NCBI GenBank assembly: GCA_030063045.1
Contig: JAQSEB010000117.1
Location: 930,001 to 994,000, forward strand
DNA from: Pratylenchus scribneri
Taxonomy: Eukaryota; Nematoda; Chromadorea; Rhabditida; Pratylenchidae
Length of the DNA: 64,000 nucleotides
Reading direction: 5' to 3'
The notes under the pieces are model-generated. The model saw only the letters and a list, made by a program, of their open reading frames with translations. It did no database searches and had not been told where the DNA came from. Made by a program: the position numbers and the translations under genes. This document shows, piece by piece, positions 52,956-64,000 of this stretch. Each line of letters opens with the position of its first letter. The first letter of the stretch is position 1.

Positions 52956-55900
52956 TCAAGTCAATTGATCACAATCTGGATAGCATTCTCCAACGTCCGG
53001 TTCGCTCAAATATGGCAGATTGCGGCCGACAGCCGGATATCCAAATCCACTGCTCCTTTCGACCTGGGCCAATTGACGCCGAATTTCCTCCACCGAAACT
53101 CGCTGAAATGAAAGAATTTCAAAATAAATTTATTGGACAAGAAAAATATTTTCAAAAAATTGATCATTTAAAAATGACAAATTAAAATGAAAATTTATTT
53201 TGTCTAACCATTTCGTTTCGCCAATTCCAACCCGCATATCCGCCAGTGCATTCAGAGGGCACTGGCACTTGACGAAATGGCGACTGCCAACCTTGAGAGA
53301 GATTTTGCGCTTTCCAACCTTAAAAATTTTAAAATTTTATTTAAATTTAAAAATTGTAATAAATAAATTAAAGAAGTATTTTATAAAATTTATTAATTAA
53401 TAATTAATTTTCATTGAATATTTCAATCCATTAATTACCATGCAGCATAAAATCCTTTTGGGACCAAGAATCGGTTGTCAAAAACCAATCCCGAACCCAG
53501 CCATGTGCCCGCCGTAAAATGCGCAATTTGCCTGGCCATAATCTGGTGGCACCTTCATCAATAAATTATTAATTAAATTAAAATAATCAAATTTAATGAA
53601 AATAATTTACAAAAAATAATTTAAGCATGAAAAATTTTTAGGAATTAAAAATTAAATAAAAATTACCCAGTGCCACTTTGACGCAGGTCACGTAACCCAT
53701 ATATCGCTCATAGCTGTTGGACAATTGCCAAATTTTTTGGCATGCCTGAATGGAAATTTTTAATTAAAATATTTATAAAAATATTTTATTTCCAGTTTAA
53801 TCTTTTTCATTAAAAATATTTAAAATTTTATAGGTAAAAAAAATTAAAAAGTTTGTGCAAAAGACAAAACATACTTTTGCCTCAGCTTTTGCCCCAGGGA
53901 TTACTGTCCTCAAAATGTGCAGCTGCAGTGCTCCATTGTCGGCTCCACTAAAATTTTTTGGTTGTGTATATTGCATATTGGCCCAATCCATGATGAAGGC
54001 CCGGGCAAATTCCGTGTTTTTTGCCTGTTAAAAAATTAATTAAATTCATGTTTTTAAATTTGTAAAATTTTTAATATAATTAGATAGAGCAAATAAAAAG
54101 TCCTTAAAAATTGGTTTAAATTATTAAAAAAAAGGCTTAAAATATTTAATTAGATAAAAGACAAGATAATTCCTTGTCAAACCAAATAATTGCCCGAGGC
54201 CACTTCCCAATTGAAAAATCGCTCATAGAAAATCAAATCGACGCGGTCATCGATCCACTGAAAAATTTAGGGAGTTCCGCAAATATTTGAAATGGATTAG
54301 TTTTAATTAAATTTATTACCTCCTCAATGCAATGATTCGGATTAACCACTCCGGCATCCGCATCCAATACCAGGGTCCAATCAGAATCGGACAAATAAAT
54401 GGAGACGGCACATTGCTTTTTGAAGAAAAGCTGCAAAAACAATTAGGTACTTATGTACTTTGTGTGCACACTTTTGAAAAGTGCTTGGTCCCCCCTATGG
54501 TCTGGCATATTTCGGGTTAGGGTCAGTAAGGGTTGGGTTAGGGCTAAGATGGGATAAGAATCATCTTTCGGGTATCCTAAATCCAAACCCTCACCCAAAC
54601 CCTAAAACCAAAGGGGGGACCAAGCACTTTTCAAAAGTGTGCACACAAAGTACATAAGTACCAACAATTATAAATGAATGATTGGAAATTTGAAAGAATA
54701 ATTAAATTATAATATTGATACAAAATATAAGGAATAAATTAATTTTTAATGAGAATTCACTGATGCACTTGATCATGTTTGCAATGTCGATTCACTCGTT
54801 CATCATGGTCCAAATCGACAAGACGAAATGTGTAATTTGTTGTGCGCAAATAGCATTCCAATGAACGTTGAGCGACAGCATAATGACTGCAGGGGGAATT
54901 AATTATGGAAATTAGAAATTAAAAATTGTTATTTAGGGTTCAATTTATTCACAGCAGAGCCTTACGTTTTATATGAACTTTCGACCACAATGACCAGCAC
55001 CGTAATTCTGCCAAATCGAGGTGGACAAGGGCCCATATTCAGCCGAGTAGGGTAAACAGTGGATTTGGGACCATCGACAATTGGTGGCCCATTTCTCTGA
55101 ATTTTTTGTTCTGCCTTTTCTGCCATCAACGCATCATTTCCAAGGGCATTACCGTCACCCTTTTCTTCGGCTGTAAATAAATTATTACAAAGGTATTAAG
55201 TTAGAAAAAAAGTTGAAATTGTCGATATTTCCTGATAATAAATAATAAAAAATTGTTTTTAATAAGCTATTCTATATCATCTTTTTTAAAAATTGAACAT
55301 CCTTTATAAATATATTAAAAAATTAAATAATTGTCAATCTCAACAATGCTCTGTTAGTCTTATCTGTGCCTTTCCTATTCATCCTACTGTATCCCCACTT
55401 TTTGCCTAATCGCCTGTCACTATATCAATCAAATATTGCCCCAATCTGCCTTTTAAATCCTCTATTTTCCCTCCTACCCTACATATTAATTCCCCTTCAA
55501 ATTATCATCTCATTTTCCCCCAGAGGGTTTATTCTTATAGAAACAGGCGGAATTATTAGTCAAATAGGCGGAATTATTCTAAGTAAAACAGGCGGAATTA
55601 TTCTAAGCAAAACAGGCGGAATTATTCTAAGTAAAACAGGCGGAATTATTCTAAGTAAAACAGGCGGAATTATTCTAAGTAAAACAGGCGGAATTATTCT
55701 AAGCAAAACAGGCGGAATTATTCTAAGTAAAACAGGCGGAATTATTCTAAGTAAAACAGGCGGAATTATTCTAAGTAAAACAGGCGGAATTATTCTAAGT
55801 AAAACAGGCGGAATTATTCTAAGTAAAACAGGCGGAATTATTCTAAGTAAAACAGGCGGAATTATTCTAAGCAAAACAGGCGGAATTATTCTAAGTAAAA

Positions 55901-57813
55901 CAGGCGGAATTATTCTAAGTAAAACAGGCGGAATTATTCTAAGTAAAACAGGCGGAATTATTCTAAGTAAAACAGGCGGAATTATTCTAAGTAAAACAGG
56001 CGGAATTATTCTAAGCAAAACAGGCGGAATTATTCTAAGTAAAACAGGCGGAATTATTCTAAGTAAAACAGGCGGAATTATTCTAAGTAAAACAGGCGGA
56101 ATTATTCTAAGCAAAACAGGCGGAATTATTCTAAGTAAAACAGGCGGAATTATTCTAAGTAAAACAGGCGGAATTATTCTAAGTAAAACAGGCGGAATTA
56201 TTCTAAGTAAAACAGGCGGAATTATTCTAAGTAAAACAGGCGGAATTATTCTAAGTAAAACAGGCGGAATTATTCTAAGTAAACCAGGCGGAATTATTCT
56301 AAGTAAAACAGGCGGAATTATTCTAAGTAAAACAGGCGGAATTATTCTAAGTAAAACAGGCGGAATTATTCTAAGTAAAACAGGCGGAATTATTCTAAGT
56401 AAAACAGGCGGAATTATTCTAAGTAAAACAGGCGGAATTATTCTAAGTAAAACAGGCGGAATTATTCTAAGTAAAACAGGCGGAATTATTCTAAGTAAAA
56501 CAGGCGGAATTATTCTAAGTAAACCAGGCGGAATTATTCTAAGTAAAACAGGCGGAATTATTCTAAGTAAAACAGGCGGAATTATTCTAAGTAAAACAGG
56601 CGGAATTATTCTAAGTAAAACAGGCGGAATTATTCTAAGTAAAACAGGCGGAATTATTCTAAGTAAAACAGGCGGAATTATTCTAACTAAAACAGGCGGA
56701 ATTATTCTAAGCAAAACAGGCGGAATTATTCTAAGCAAAACAGGCGGAATTATTCTAAGTAAAACAGGCGGAATTATTCTAACTAAAACAGGCGGAATTA
56801 TTCTAAGTAAAACAGGCGGAATTATTCTAAGTAAACCAGGCGGAATTATTCTAAGTAAAACAGGCGGAATTATTCTAAGTAAAACAGGCGGAATTATTCT
56901 AAGTAAAACAGGCGGAATTATTCTAACTAAAACAGGCGGAATTATTCTAAGTAAAACAGGCGGAATTATTCTAAGTAAACCAGGCGGAATTATTCTAAGT
57001 AAAACAGGCGGAATTATTCTAAGTAAAACAGGCGGAATTATTCTAAGTAAAACAGGCGGAATTATTCTAAGTAAAACAGGCGGAATTATTCTAAGCAAAA
57101 CAGGCGGAATTATTCTAAGTAAAACAGGCGGAATTATTCTAAGTAAAACAGGCGGAATTATTCTAAGTAAAACAGGCGGAATTATTCTAAGTAAAACAGG
57201 CGGAATTATTCTAAGTAAAACAGGCGGAATTATTCTAAGTAAAACAGGCGGAATTATTCTAAGTAAAACAGGCGGAATTATTCTAACTAAAACAGGCGGA
57301 ATTATTCTAAGTAAAACAGGCGGAATTATTCTAAGTAAACCAGGCGGAATTATTCTAAGTAAAACAGGCGGAATTATTCTAAGTAAAATAGGCGGAATTA
57401 TTCTAAGCAAAACAGGCGGAATTAAAAAGAATAATTTAAAGTTTATATTCGCCTCTAATCCCGATACCATTCATTGAGACACTAGGGGTTTTAGTCAAAT
57501 TAGTAAATTAAGAGAGGAATAATAAAAATTAATTAATTTTCGATTTATATTGTGTACCCATTTTGGTTGCCATACCCTTTTCCCGCTCTGCTGTTGCGGC
57601 AATTTCCATGCGCCAATTGTTTCGAATTCGATTCGGTAAATGCCGTCGAACATCCGCCGAATGTCCAATTGGATAGACCCGTTTAGGATGATTTACCCAA
57701 ATTGTATCCGGTGATTGGAGGAAATTAAAGAGCAAAATCAAAGCTGAGAAGGCAATTAACAAAAGTGCCGGAAATTGGAAAGATTTTCGGCCAAAAAATT
57801 GATGGCCCCACAT
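52956..57813 (-). CDS. DUF273-type Golgi glycosyltransferase-like protein
   Basis: A type II membrane protein of roughly 480 residues in about nine exons. Start 57813 (MWGHQFFGRKSFQF) follows a TTTTATAG acceptor; residues 14-33 (PALLLIAFSALILLFNF) form a signal anchor. After the stem come RITVLVVESSYKT, HYAVAQRSLECYLRTTNYTF, SDSDWTLVLDADAGVVNPNH (a DxD-like acceptor site, LDADAG), NWEVASGNYLVKNT, MDWANMQY with GADNGALQLHIL, YVTCVKVALG and a C-terminal ECYPDCDQLT. These blocks match the nematode-expanded DUF273 family (nucleotide-diphosphosugar transferase fold). The donor sugar and acceptor are unknown. The first intron (about 55173-57555) is 2.4 kb because it holds the second 24-bp minisatellite, far longer than any other intron here. 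Another intron carries a perfect-TIR element (54446-54662). Confidence 0.85.
54446..54662. repeat. MITE-like element with perfect 50-bp terminal inverted repeats
   Basis: 54446-54495 (GGTACTTATGTACTTTGTGT to GGTCCCCCC) is the exact reverse complement of 54613-54662. The 117-bp centre is itself partly inverted and contains GGGTTAGGG, GGGTTGGGTTAGGG and CCCAAACCCTAAAACC, telomere-like. No ORF. It lies in an intron of the DUF273-type gene. Identical arms suggest recent insertion. Confidence 0.9.
55383..55458 (+). repeat. Dispersed repeat ahead of array B
   Basis: Homologous to 26429-26495 in the same orientation (TACTGTATCCCCA, CAATCAAATATTGCCCCAA). It sits within the first intron of the DUF273-type gene, about 80 bp before the minisatellite. 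Confidence 0.6.
55541..57424. repeat. 24-bp minisatellite array (copy B)
   Basis: About 78 tandem copies of ACAGGCGGAATTATTCTAAG plus TAAA, nearly invariant, with single-base variants AAGCAAA, AACTAAA and TAAACC. The variants recur in fixed order (AACTAAA, regular, TAAACC) near 56790, 56930 and 57280, showing higher-order duplication. Since 24 is a multiple of three and two frames lack stops, both strands are open for over 600 codons (GGIILSKT on plus, IIPPVLLR on minus). Nothing suggests translation. It lies inside the first intron of the DUF273-type gene. Confidence 0.98.
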
Positions 57814-59361
57814 TTGGACTATAAAAAGGGAATAACACAATAAAAAATATTCAACAATTTATTATTTTATTTTTAAAGAATTTAAGTATCAAAATAAATT
57901 CCAAAATTGTTTTTGCAAATTTTTAAATTTTAAAATAAATATAGAATGGTAATCCAATAATGCGGTCAAGTTTTATAATTTACCAAAAAATGTCTTTTCG
58001 ATTGGGAGCAAAAATAAGATTAAAAATTGATTCACATTCGCAATTTTAGGTTCGATTTTTCTCACAGTAAAGGGTGGCAGCAATTTTGGGAAGAAAATTG
58101 GGGATTGACCCTGATTGATGGCGGAGGAATTGGTGGAATTTTATGGTGGTGGTAAGAAAATGGAATTTAAGGTGAAAGAAGGAAGGACCCCCGATTGAAA
58201 TGAAAAAGGGCACCATATATGGGAATGACCGAATTTGACACTCTTAAGGAATAATTTTTTTTAATTTGAAAATTTTTATTTTAATTCACCAATTATATTC
58301 GATTTTCGCTTCCAATCAATTGCAATTTGAACTATTTTTTTTATACAGCAAAAACCAGAAATATAACTTTTTTTTGGTGGAAAAATGGAGAAATTTTACA
58401 GGAATAAAAATGCATTTATTTATTCCATTTTATTTAAAAATTTACATGGACGGTTAAAAATTGGGAATTCAAGAATTCATCAGAAAAAAGTATGGAGGAG
58501 AATGAAATTTTGGGAATTTGATTATGGCATAATTTGCGATCAAAAAAACTTCAATTTTATTTCAATTTTAATTTCAATACAATAATTTTATCGTTTTATT
58601 TTATTTCTTGCACAATTTTTAAATTATATTTAAAAAAATTAAAATTGAAGTTTTTTTGTAAAGAATTTTGGGAAAGAAGTGAATATTTTTGATGATTAAA
58701 ATGGATTGAATCGAATTCTTTAAAAAAATTATTAAAATGCATTCACAATTTGTTATTGAGAAGGAAGGAATTGACTCGTTTTTTAATATATTTTGGGAGA
58801 ATATTTTATTAAAATTCCCGATTTAATTTCTTTTGTAGGAAAAGGAAAATGGAAGATTAATTTGGGTTGCATCAGAGAAATTAAAAATAATTTTCAAAAT
58901 TTTTTGATAAATTATTAATTTTTAAAATTTGGAATTATAGTCCCAATAAAGCCCCAAAAAGATCCAACCCAAAAAGCCCCAAAAAGATGCAACCCAAATT
59001 GGACTAAAATTTAAAAACTATTCAGGGGAAAAGTAGAAAATAAAATGAATTGAGGGATTTTTAAAATTGATCAAAATTGAATTAATTAAAACCAAAATTT
59101 GTGATTTTTTACTTAAATTTTGGATTTTTTAAAAATTAATACAAAAATAAAAATATTTTTTTCAATCAATTTTGATCAATTTTAATGGAAATTTGGGGAA
59201 TAAATTGAATTGGAAAAGGAGCATAAATTAATATAAAAATTCATTTTGATTTTGTTTATGATGCAAGAATTGTGGCTTCTGGGAACAATGTGTGTGATTT
59301 AAGGTGAGGGGATTAATAAACAATTTGCCGTGGATTTTGCCTTGTCCGTTGTTTTTGTCCA
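57814..59361. other. Intergenic, very AT-rich, no gene
   Basis: 1.5 kb between the start of the DUF273-type gene and the 3' end of the SWEET gene. A short CCCCAAAAAGATxCAACCCA direct repeat occurs near 58951-58997. Open frames at 58266-58585 have no gene-like features. Confidence 0.45.
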
Positions 59362-62300
59362 TCAAATTTGTCCAACGCCGGTGTTTCCATTTCCTCCACC
59401 TCTGTTGAGCAATGCCAACAAATCCGGCGCACTTAATGTTCTGAAAAAATATTAAAATGTAATAAATTTAATGAATTCCCAATAATAATTTATAAATAAA
59501 ATTAAAAAATAAAAACACCAACCGAATGAATAGTAAATCGCCCTCTGGCTGCCTTTCCTCCGTCAACAATTGATTTTCATCGACCATAATTTCCTCTTGA
59601 ATGCCACCAAAATCTTGGCAAACCGCCGGTCTCGACACGGAAAGGCCGGCACCCGAAGCGGAGAATGATGGAGTCATTGGGCCAATTGTAGTGGAAAGCA
59701 ACGATGTGCTGGGCCCAATGGAAATGGTCGATGGGAGTTGTTGGCCTCTGTTGGAAGATGAATGTTCACCTAATGAAATATTTAGAAAATTAATGGAAAA
59801 ATTGTATATTTAAATTTTATAAAATTGCATTTTAAATTAAACAAAAACGAAATTCAATTATAAAAATTAAATTATTATTTTGTATTTTAGGAAGGCAATT
59901 TTTTACACAATTTTTAAATCTTTTTATGCCAAAAGTAGTTTTTGATTTCTAATAAATCAGAAACCGGTTTTCGACATTACAAACTTTATGTCATTTTATA
60001 GATCTCATCGAGACGCATCGAATGGTATATAAAATGTCAGGTTTTGGCAAAATTAAATTTTTAAAAAGACTGGAAATATGGTTTAAACAGTTTAATACAC
60101 TTTAATTTTGTCCAAACCATGACATTTAAGTATATACCAATCGATGCGTCTCGATGATATTTAAAATTGGTATAAGGCTTGTAAGGTCTAAAACCGCCGA
60201 TTCTGTCTGATATATTTAGAAGTCAAAAACTATTTTTTGAGGTAAAAAAAGTGGCTGAGGTAAAAAGATAATTTATCTATTAAAAAATACCAAAAATTGT
60301 AATAATAAAAAAAATGCTGACCAATATTTGAATCAATGCCATAATTGCCACCGCCGCCTAATTGTAAATAGAGGCAAGGTTGTTCATCGGCCTGTTGGAC
60401 TGTGGCAAACAATTCAGGATGGGAAAGTGAGGAGGAAATGCGCGAAATTGTCGAATTGCCGTTTCCGCCGGCCCCACTCATCCAAGAGTCCTGGGTTGCA
60501 CGACTGCTGACTGACCCAAAACTGGCATCGAATGCGCCGCCGGCGCGAAGGAATTCAATACAAGCGGCCCTTAAATAATTTTGTGTTTAAATGTGAATTA
60601 ATTTACCAATCAAATAGTTATTAAATTAAAATTAATTTAAAGTATTTTTATATGTCACCTTGATGCAGGGATCATTCGCCGATCGATGACCCGTTGGCGA
60701 TGCATGAATTTGTTACGGGGATTCAGCGTCCGATGATGGGCATATTCATTTTCTGGAATTAATTAATAATAAAAATATTTAATATAATAAAATAATTGAA
60801 TGAATTTAAAAAATTAATATTTAAATTTAATAATTTAACCTCTTTTATGTGACTTTTTCCTCCCATGTGAATTGTTATCGCCAATTAAGCCTCCATCTCC
60901 CTTTTCCAAGTCCAATAATCGGGGACAACATTTGGCCAACGGCGCATGTGTTCCTTCGGTGCGCGGGAATATTAGGAAGAGGCAAATTTGAAATGAGGCC
61001 AACACAACGCCGCATCCATTTGGAATCTGAGAATGAATAAAATTTTTAAATGTATATTTAATTATTTTAATATTTTATTAATATATTGGAGAATAAAATT
61101 AGTTGCCTTCGGATTCGGATTTCTCAATGAATTTAAATGAAGGATACCAGTTTTATTAGATTTTTATGAAGAGATGAATGATATTCGGTATTTATGGAAT
61201 TTAGGTCGGCTTTTTTTCGTGAGTTGGGTAAAAGTGAAATGTCTTCGGGCGTTAGGGAGAGTTAGCGGATATGTGAGATGATTTTACCCCATATTATATC
61301 CGTAACCTCTCCCTGAATGACCCTAACCCTAATCCAGAAGACCCATAGGGGGACCTTCTTCACTTTCCAAAAGTGGAGCCAAACTCCATAAGTACCGAAT
61401 ACCGACGAATCTTTTTTATCCGGTTTATATCACATAATATTTAGGGTAAAGGATCTTGCCAATTCACAACAAAAATTTACGGAAATTCAAATTTTGGAAA
61501 TTTGGCAAATAGAAACAAAATAAAAAACGAACAATGATGAAAATGTCATCCATACAAACTCCATAAATGCACCATTGGGAGGAAACAAGCAAATTTGCGG
61601 TGCACAATGGCAATGGAAGGGTGGAACAGGATCGATTGCGCAAAACAACGGCCTAACAATAAAGGAAGGAATTAGAATAAAAAATTATTAAAATATTGGA
61701 TTAATTGAAGCCAAAAATAATTAAATTCAAATAAATTTGCCGACCATTCCGGCCAATGGTGCACCAAAATTGACAATGTTGAATGTCATGCACACAAAGC
61801 CAAGAAATTTGATGGAATCCATGCCAAAAATATTCACCAAAACAAGCATTATTGCAACCAACGATTGAACCAGCATCTGCATATTTTTTTGTTTAATATC
61901 ATTAATAAATATATTTTTTAATATTTAATTAATTATTAATATTATTTATATAATTTTTTACCAATTGCAGAAGGAAATTTGTCCTCGGCCGTGAATAATA
62001 CAAATAGAAGAGCAAATAAAGCAACATTAGGCTGACTCCAACAACATTGACGCTGACCATCGTCAAATCAGATTTTAGTAGACCATAACGAAGCCAATAT
62101 GCACCGCTAAAATTTTGGGAAAAAATAATTTGAAAAATTAAAATTTTAAGGTATAAAAGATAGAGAATTTTTCGCTATACTAAATGATACCAAAATTATC
62201 AAAAATGGTTAGGATTAAAGGAAGATATGAGTTCATAAAAATGTGAGCTCAATAAATTTCCCCAAAGGAAAAAGGTGACAAGAAAGAAGGAAAGAGCCTT

Positions 62301-63056
62301 TTTCCATTCCATCAAATCAAGTGAGTCTTTTTCTTTAGGAAAGAGAGAATACGGTATTGGATATTCCCTTCAATCAATTTGAGGGAAAAATCTCCCCTTC
62401 TTTTGAAAAAGAGAGCCTCTTCTTCTGCTATCAAATGAGATGAGATGAAGAGAATACGGTATTCCTAACCTTAAAGAGTACGATTTAGCGACCAGCGAGC
62501 AGCGACCACCTTGCCCCCTCCCCTTCCTGCTTCGTATCTCTTTGCCCAAATCAACTATTCATAATAACTACGTTCATTCCTAAAGTTCTAAGTCCTAATC
62601 ATTTTTGGTGATTTTAGCATGGTTTTGTATAGAGCGGAATTCTCTCTAAAAAAATCTATTTTCGATTAATTAATTAATAATATTTAAAAAATCAAAAAAT
62701 AATTTTATTCTTTTTTAAAATTTACCCAAGAAAGCCCATTAAGAAAGGGAATCCGCTGATTTCATGGGTGCTTCGGCGACGATAAATTTGCATACAAATT
62801 GGGCTGAAAAAACAAATAAATTAATTAAAATTATTTTTTTTTTTATTATTTTTTAAATATTTTTTTAATTGATTTGTAAAATGATAAACAGTTAATTTGA
62901 TAGTAAATTTTAATGCAAATTTTTTGTGTATTTTTTCAAAATAAATTTTAAAATTTAAAAAAATTAAACTTACATTCCACAAAAGAACAATGAAATTGTG
63001 GTGATGATGGCCGAAATGGAAAGAACTGTGAGCGGGGAAAGCGGTTGTTCCAGCAT
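59362..63056 (-). CDS. SWEET-family sugar transporter with long C-terminal tail
   Basis: A bidirectional sugar uniporter of the SWEET (MtN3/saliva) family. The start at 63056 gives [20 protein letters not shown], then [20 protein letters not shown] with [19 protein letters not shown], the first MtN3 repeat. [34 protein letters not shown] and [14 protein letters not shown] follow, then the second repeat ([48 protein letters not shown]). Seven membrane spans are expected. After IFPRTEGTH about 220 residues follow in five exons: basic ([17 protein letters not shown]), then Ser/Gly/Asn-rich ([28 protein letters not shown]) and a last exon [20 protein letters not shown]. Such a tail is long for the family, whose members are usually 210-300 residues. 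Introns contain fold-back elements. Confidence 0.9.
59931..60237. repeat. Fold-back element in SWEET intron
   Basis: Long imperfect inverted repeat: AAAAGTAGTTTTTGATTTCT at the left and the inverse of AGAAGTCAAAAACTATTTTT at the right. Inside, CTCATCGAGACGCATCGAAT with GGTATAT is inverted as ATACCAATCGATGCGTCTCG with ATGA. It shares TTTGTCCAAACCAT with the element at 191-569. No ORF. Confidence 0.75.
61182..61401. repeat. Fold-back element in SWEET intron (TTAGGG family)
   Basis: Ends TATTCGGTATTTATGGAATT and the inverse AACTCCATAAGTACCGAATA. Next inside, AAAAGTGAAATGTCTTCGGG versus AGAAGACCCATAGGGGGACC and TTCTTCACTTT. The centre has CGTTAGGGAGAG and CCCTGAATGACCCTAACCCT. Related to 50157-50398 and 54446-54662. 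Confidence 0.7.
62163..62520. other. Repeat-rich stretch of SWEET second intron
   Basis: Contains two copies of AGAGAATACGGTATT (62344-62358 and 62450-62470 region) around an inverted, purine/pyrimidine-mixed core (AAAAGAGAGCCTCTTCTTCT). Probably a degenerate fold-back element; boundaries unclear. Confidence 0.4.
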
Positions 63057-64000
63057 CCTACAAAAATATATAAAATTATTTTTGATTTTATTTAAATATA
63101 TTTTACAATTTTTCGGTATAGTTTTTAAATGTTCTCATTATATAAAATAAAATTTGTAGCAAAAATCAACACAATTACATATTCGCAATCATAAAAACAT
63201 TTACAAATGATTTTAAAAGAATTTAAATTTAAAATTAGTCGATTTATTAAATCTTATGGAGAAAAATTGGACTTATAAATAAGGAAAAGATGGACTTATT
63301 ATCTGAATATCAAATCGCAGATTTTTTGGAGAAAAGGAGGAAATATGAATGAGGAAATGAAAATGAATTTAGGAAGGCATTTTTAACGCGAAAAATGTCC
63401 AAACTCACCGCTCGAAGAAATTTGGAATTGTGAAGAACATTTTGGCGGCAAGGATTCACTTTTATAATGGAAGATAAAGAAAATTGGCCAATTTTGGCAC
63501 AAATTGACAGCCCGATAATCGACGGGACGATGTTTTCAGGGAATTTACTGTGGCAAGAATTGGCCAAAATGGGCAAGAATGGAAAGGAGGCAATTCTTGG
63601 CAATATTTTCGGGGCAAAATGGCCAGACCAGTGGATGGGATCAACAAGGGGGAATTATTGGCACAAAATTAGCTATCGTTTGGGCCTGATGGTGGTCGAG
63701 GTTTGGTGGCAAAATGGCCGAATGGAATGGAAGAATGTGACGTCTGGTCGTTCTTTTTGGATGATTTAATATGGCTGACTGAGAATTGGCCAAATTTTCA
63801 CTTGAACTTTGATAAATTTGAGGCCAATTATTGGTTGGCACACCAATTCGTTGTCGAATATTTTGCCACAAAATTTGCCTGAAATTCGCGTGCAATTCAC
63901 ACACAAAAAATATTGAAAGAAAATAATAAAATGAGGAAGAAAAATATGAACTAATTTAAGGTGTTTTGCATAGACTTTGTTATTGGGCCAAAAGTTTTTC
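63057..64000. other. 5' flank of SWEET gene, weak ORF
   Basis: AT-rich to 63400. A 100-codon plus frame (63467-63769, MEDKENWPILAQIDSPI) then overlaps an open minus frame. It is richer in GC than the flank and might be an exon of a gene beyond the right edge, but has no recognisable motif, so I do not call it. Confidence 0.35.

Noticed and set aside
55366..57477. 703-codon plus-strand and 636-codon minus-strand open frames
   Set aside because: Both are products of a 24-bp stop-free tandem repeat in an intron; no gene-like sequence outside the array.
63467..63769. 100-codon plus-strand frame near the right edge
   Set aside because: Open on both strands, no recognisable domain; may be an exon of a gene beyond the window but cannot be supported.

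Overview
The window looks like nuclear DNA of a nematode. Genes carry many short introns (mostly about 45-400 bp) with GT-AG borders and two clear GC-AG borders. Several start codons sit just behind an acceptor-like TTTCAG or TTTTATAG, as expected for spliced-leader trans-splicing. Several products are nematode-type families: a patched-related protein, a worm-type Argonaute without the slicer residues, a DUF273-type glycosyltransferase-like protein and a SWEET transporter. The AT-rich introns and the many fold-back elements would fit a tylenchid-like (clade IV) worm, but the species cannot be fixed from the sequence alone. All gene models are hand-spliced from reading both strands; exon borders are approximate and CDS coordinates span introns.

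Layout. 1-6320: a fold-back element, a C-rich tract, the 5' half of a minus-strand patched-related gene (937-2853), the first 24-bp minisatellite (3064-4108) and then 2.2 kb without a supportable gene. 6321-23398: three minus-strand genes, an ABCC/MRP transporter with a tRNA-Asn gene inside one intron, an Argonaute, and a dynactin p150-like subunit that lacks the CAP-Gly end. 23933-25804: a plus-strand cytochrome bc1 core-2 gene, divergent from dynactin. 25805-29164: repeats, a 39-nt perfect hairpin, a secreted Lys/Glu-rich protein and a small membrane protein. 29840-34585: a KIF4-type chromokinesin (minus). 36182-47813: plus-strand genes, namely a Kunitz-like protein, two repeat-rich unknowns, ArfGAP1 and a LAPTM-like membrane protein. 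48291-63056: four minus-strand genes, namely GMPPA, a small LEA-like protein, the DUF273 protein (whose first intron is almost entirely the second 24-bp minisatellite) and a SWEET transporter with a long tail.

Functional links are loose: this is an ordinary eukaryotic gene neighbourhood and not one pathway. Secretory-pathway functions are well represented (ArfGAP1, GMPPA, the DUF273 protein, the LAPTM-like protein), as are microtubule functions (dynactin, kinesin-4). The most unusual content is non-coding: two arrays of the same 24-bp unit 51 kb apart, a family of fold-back elements with telomere-like internal motifs lying mainly in introns, and paired tRNA-like sequences in two introns of one gene. 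Two genes (Argonaute, LEA-like) need a one-base frame correction, so a residual assembly error rate should be kept in mind.
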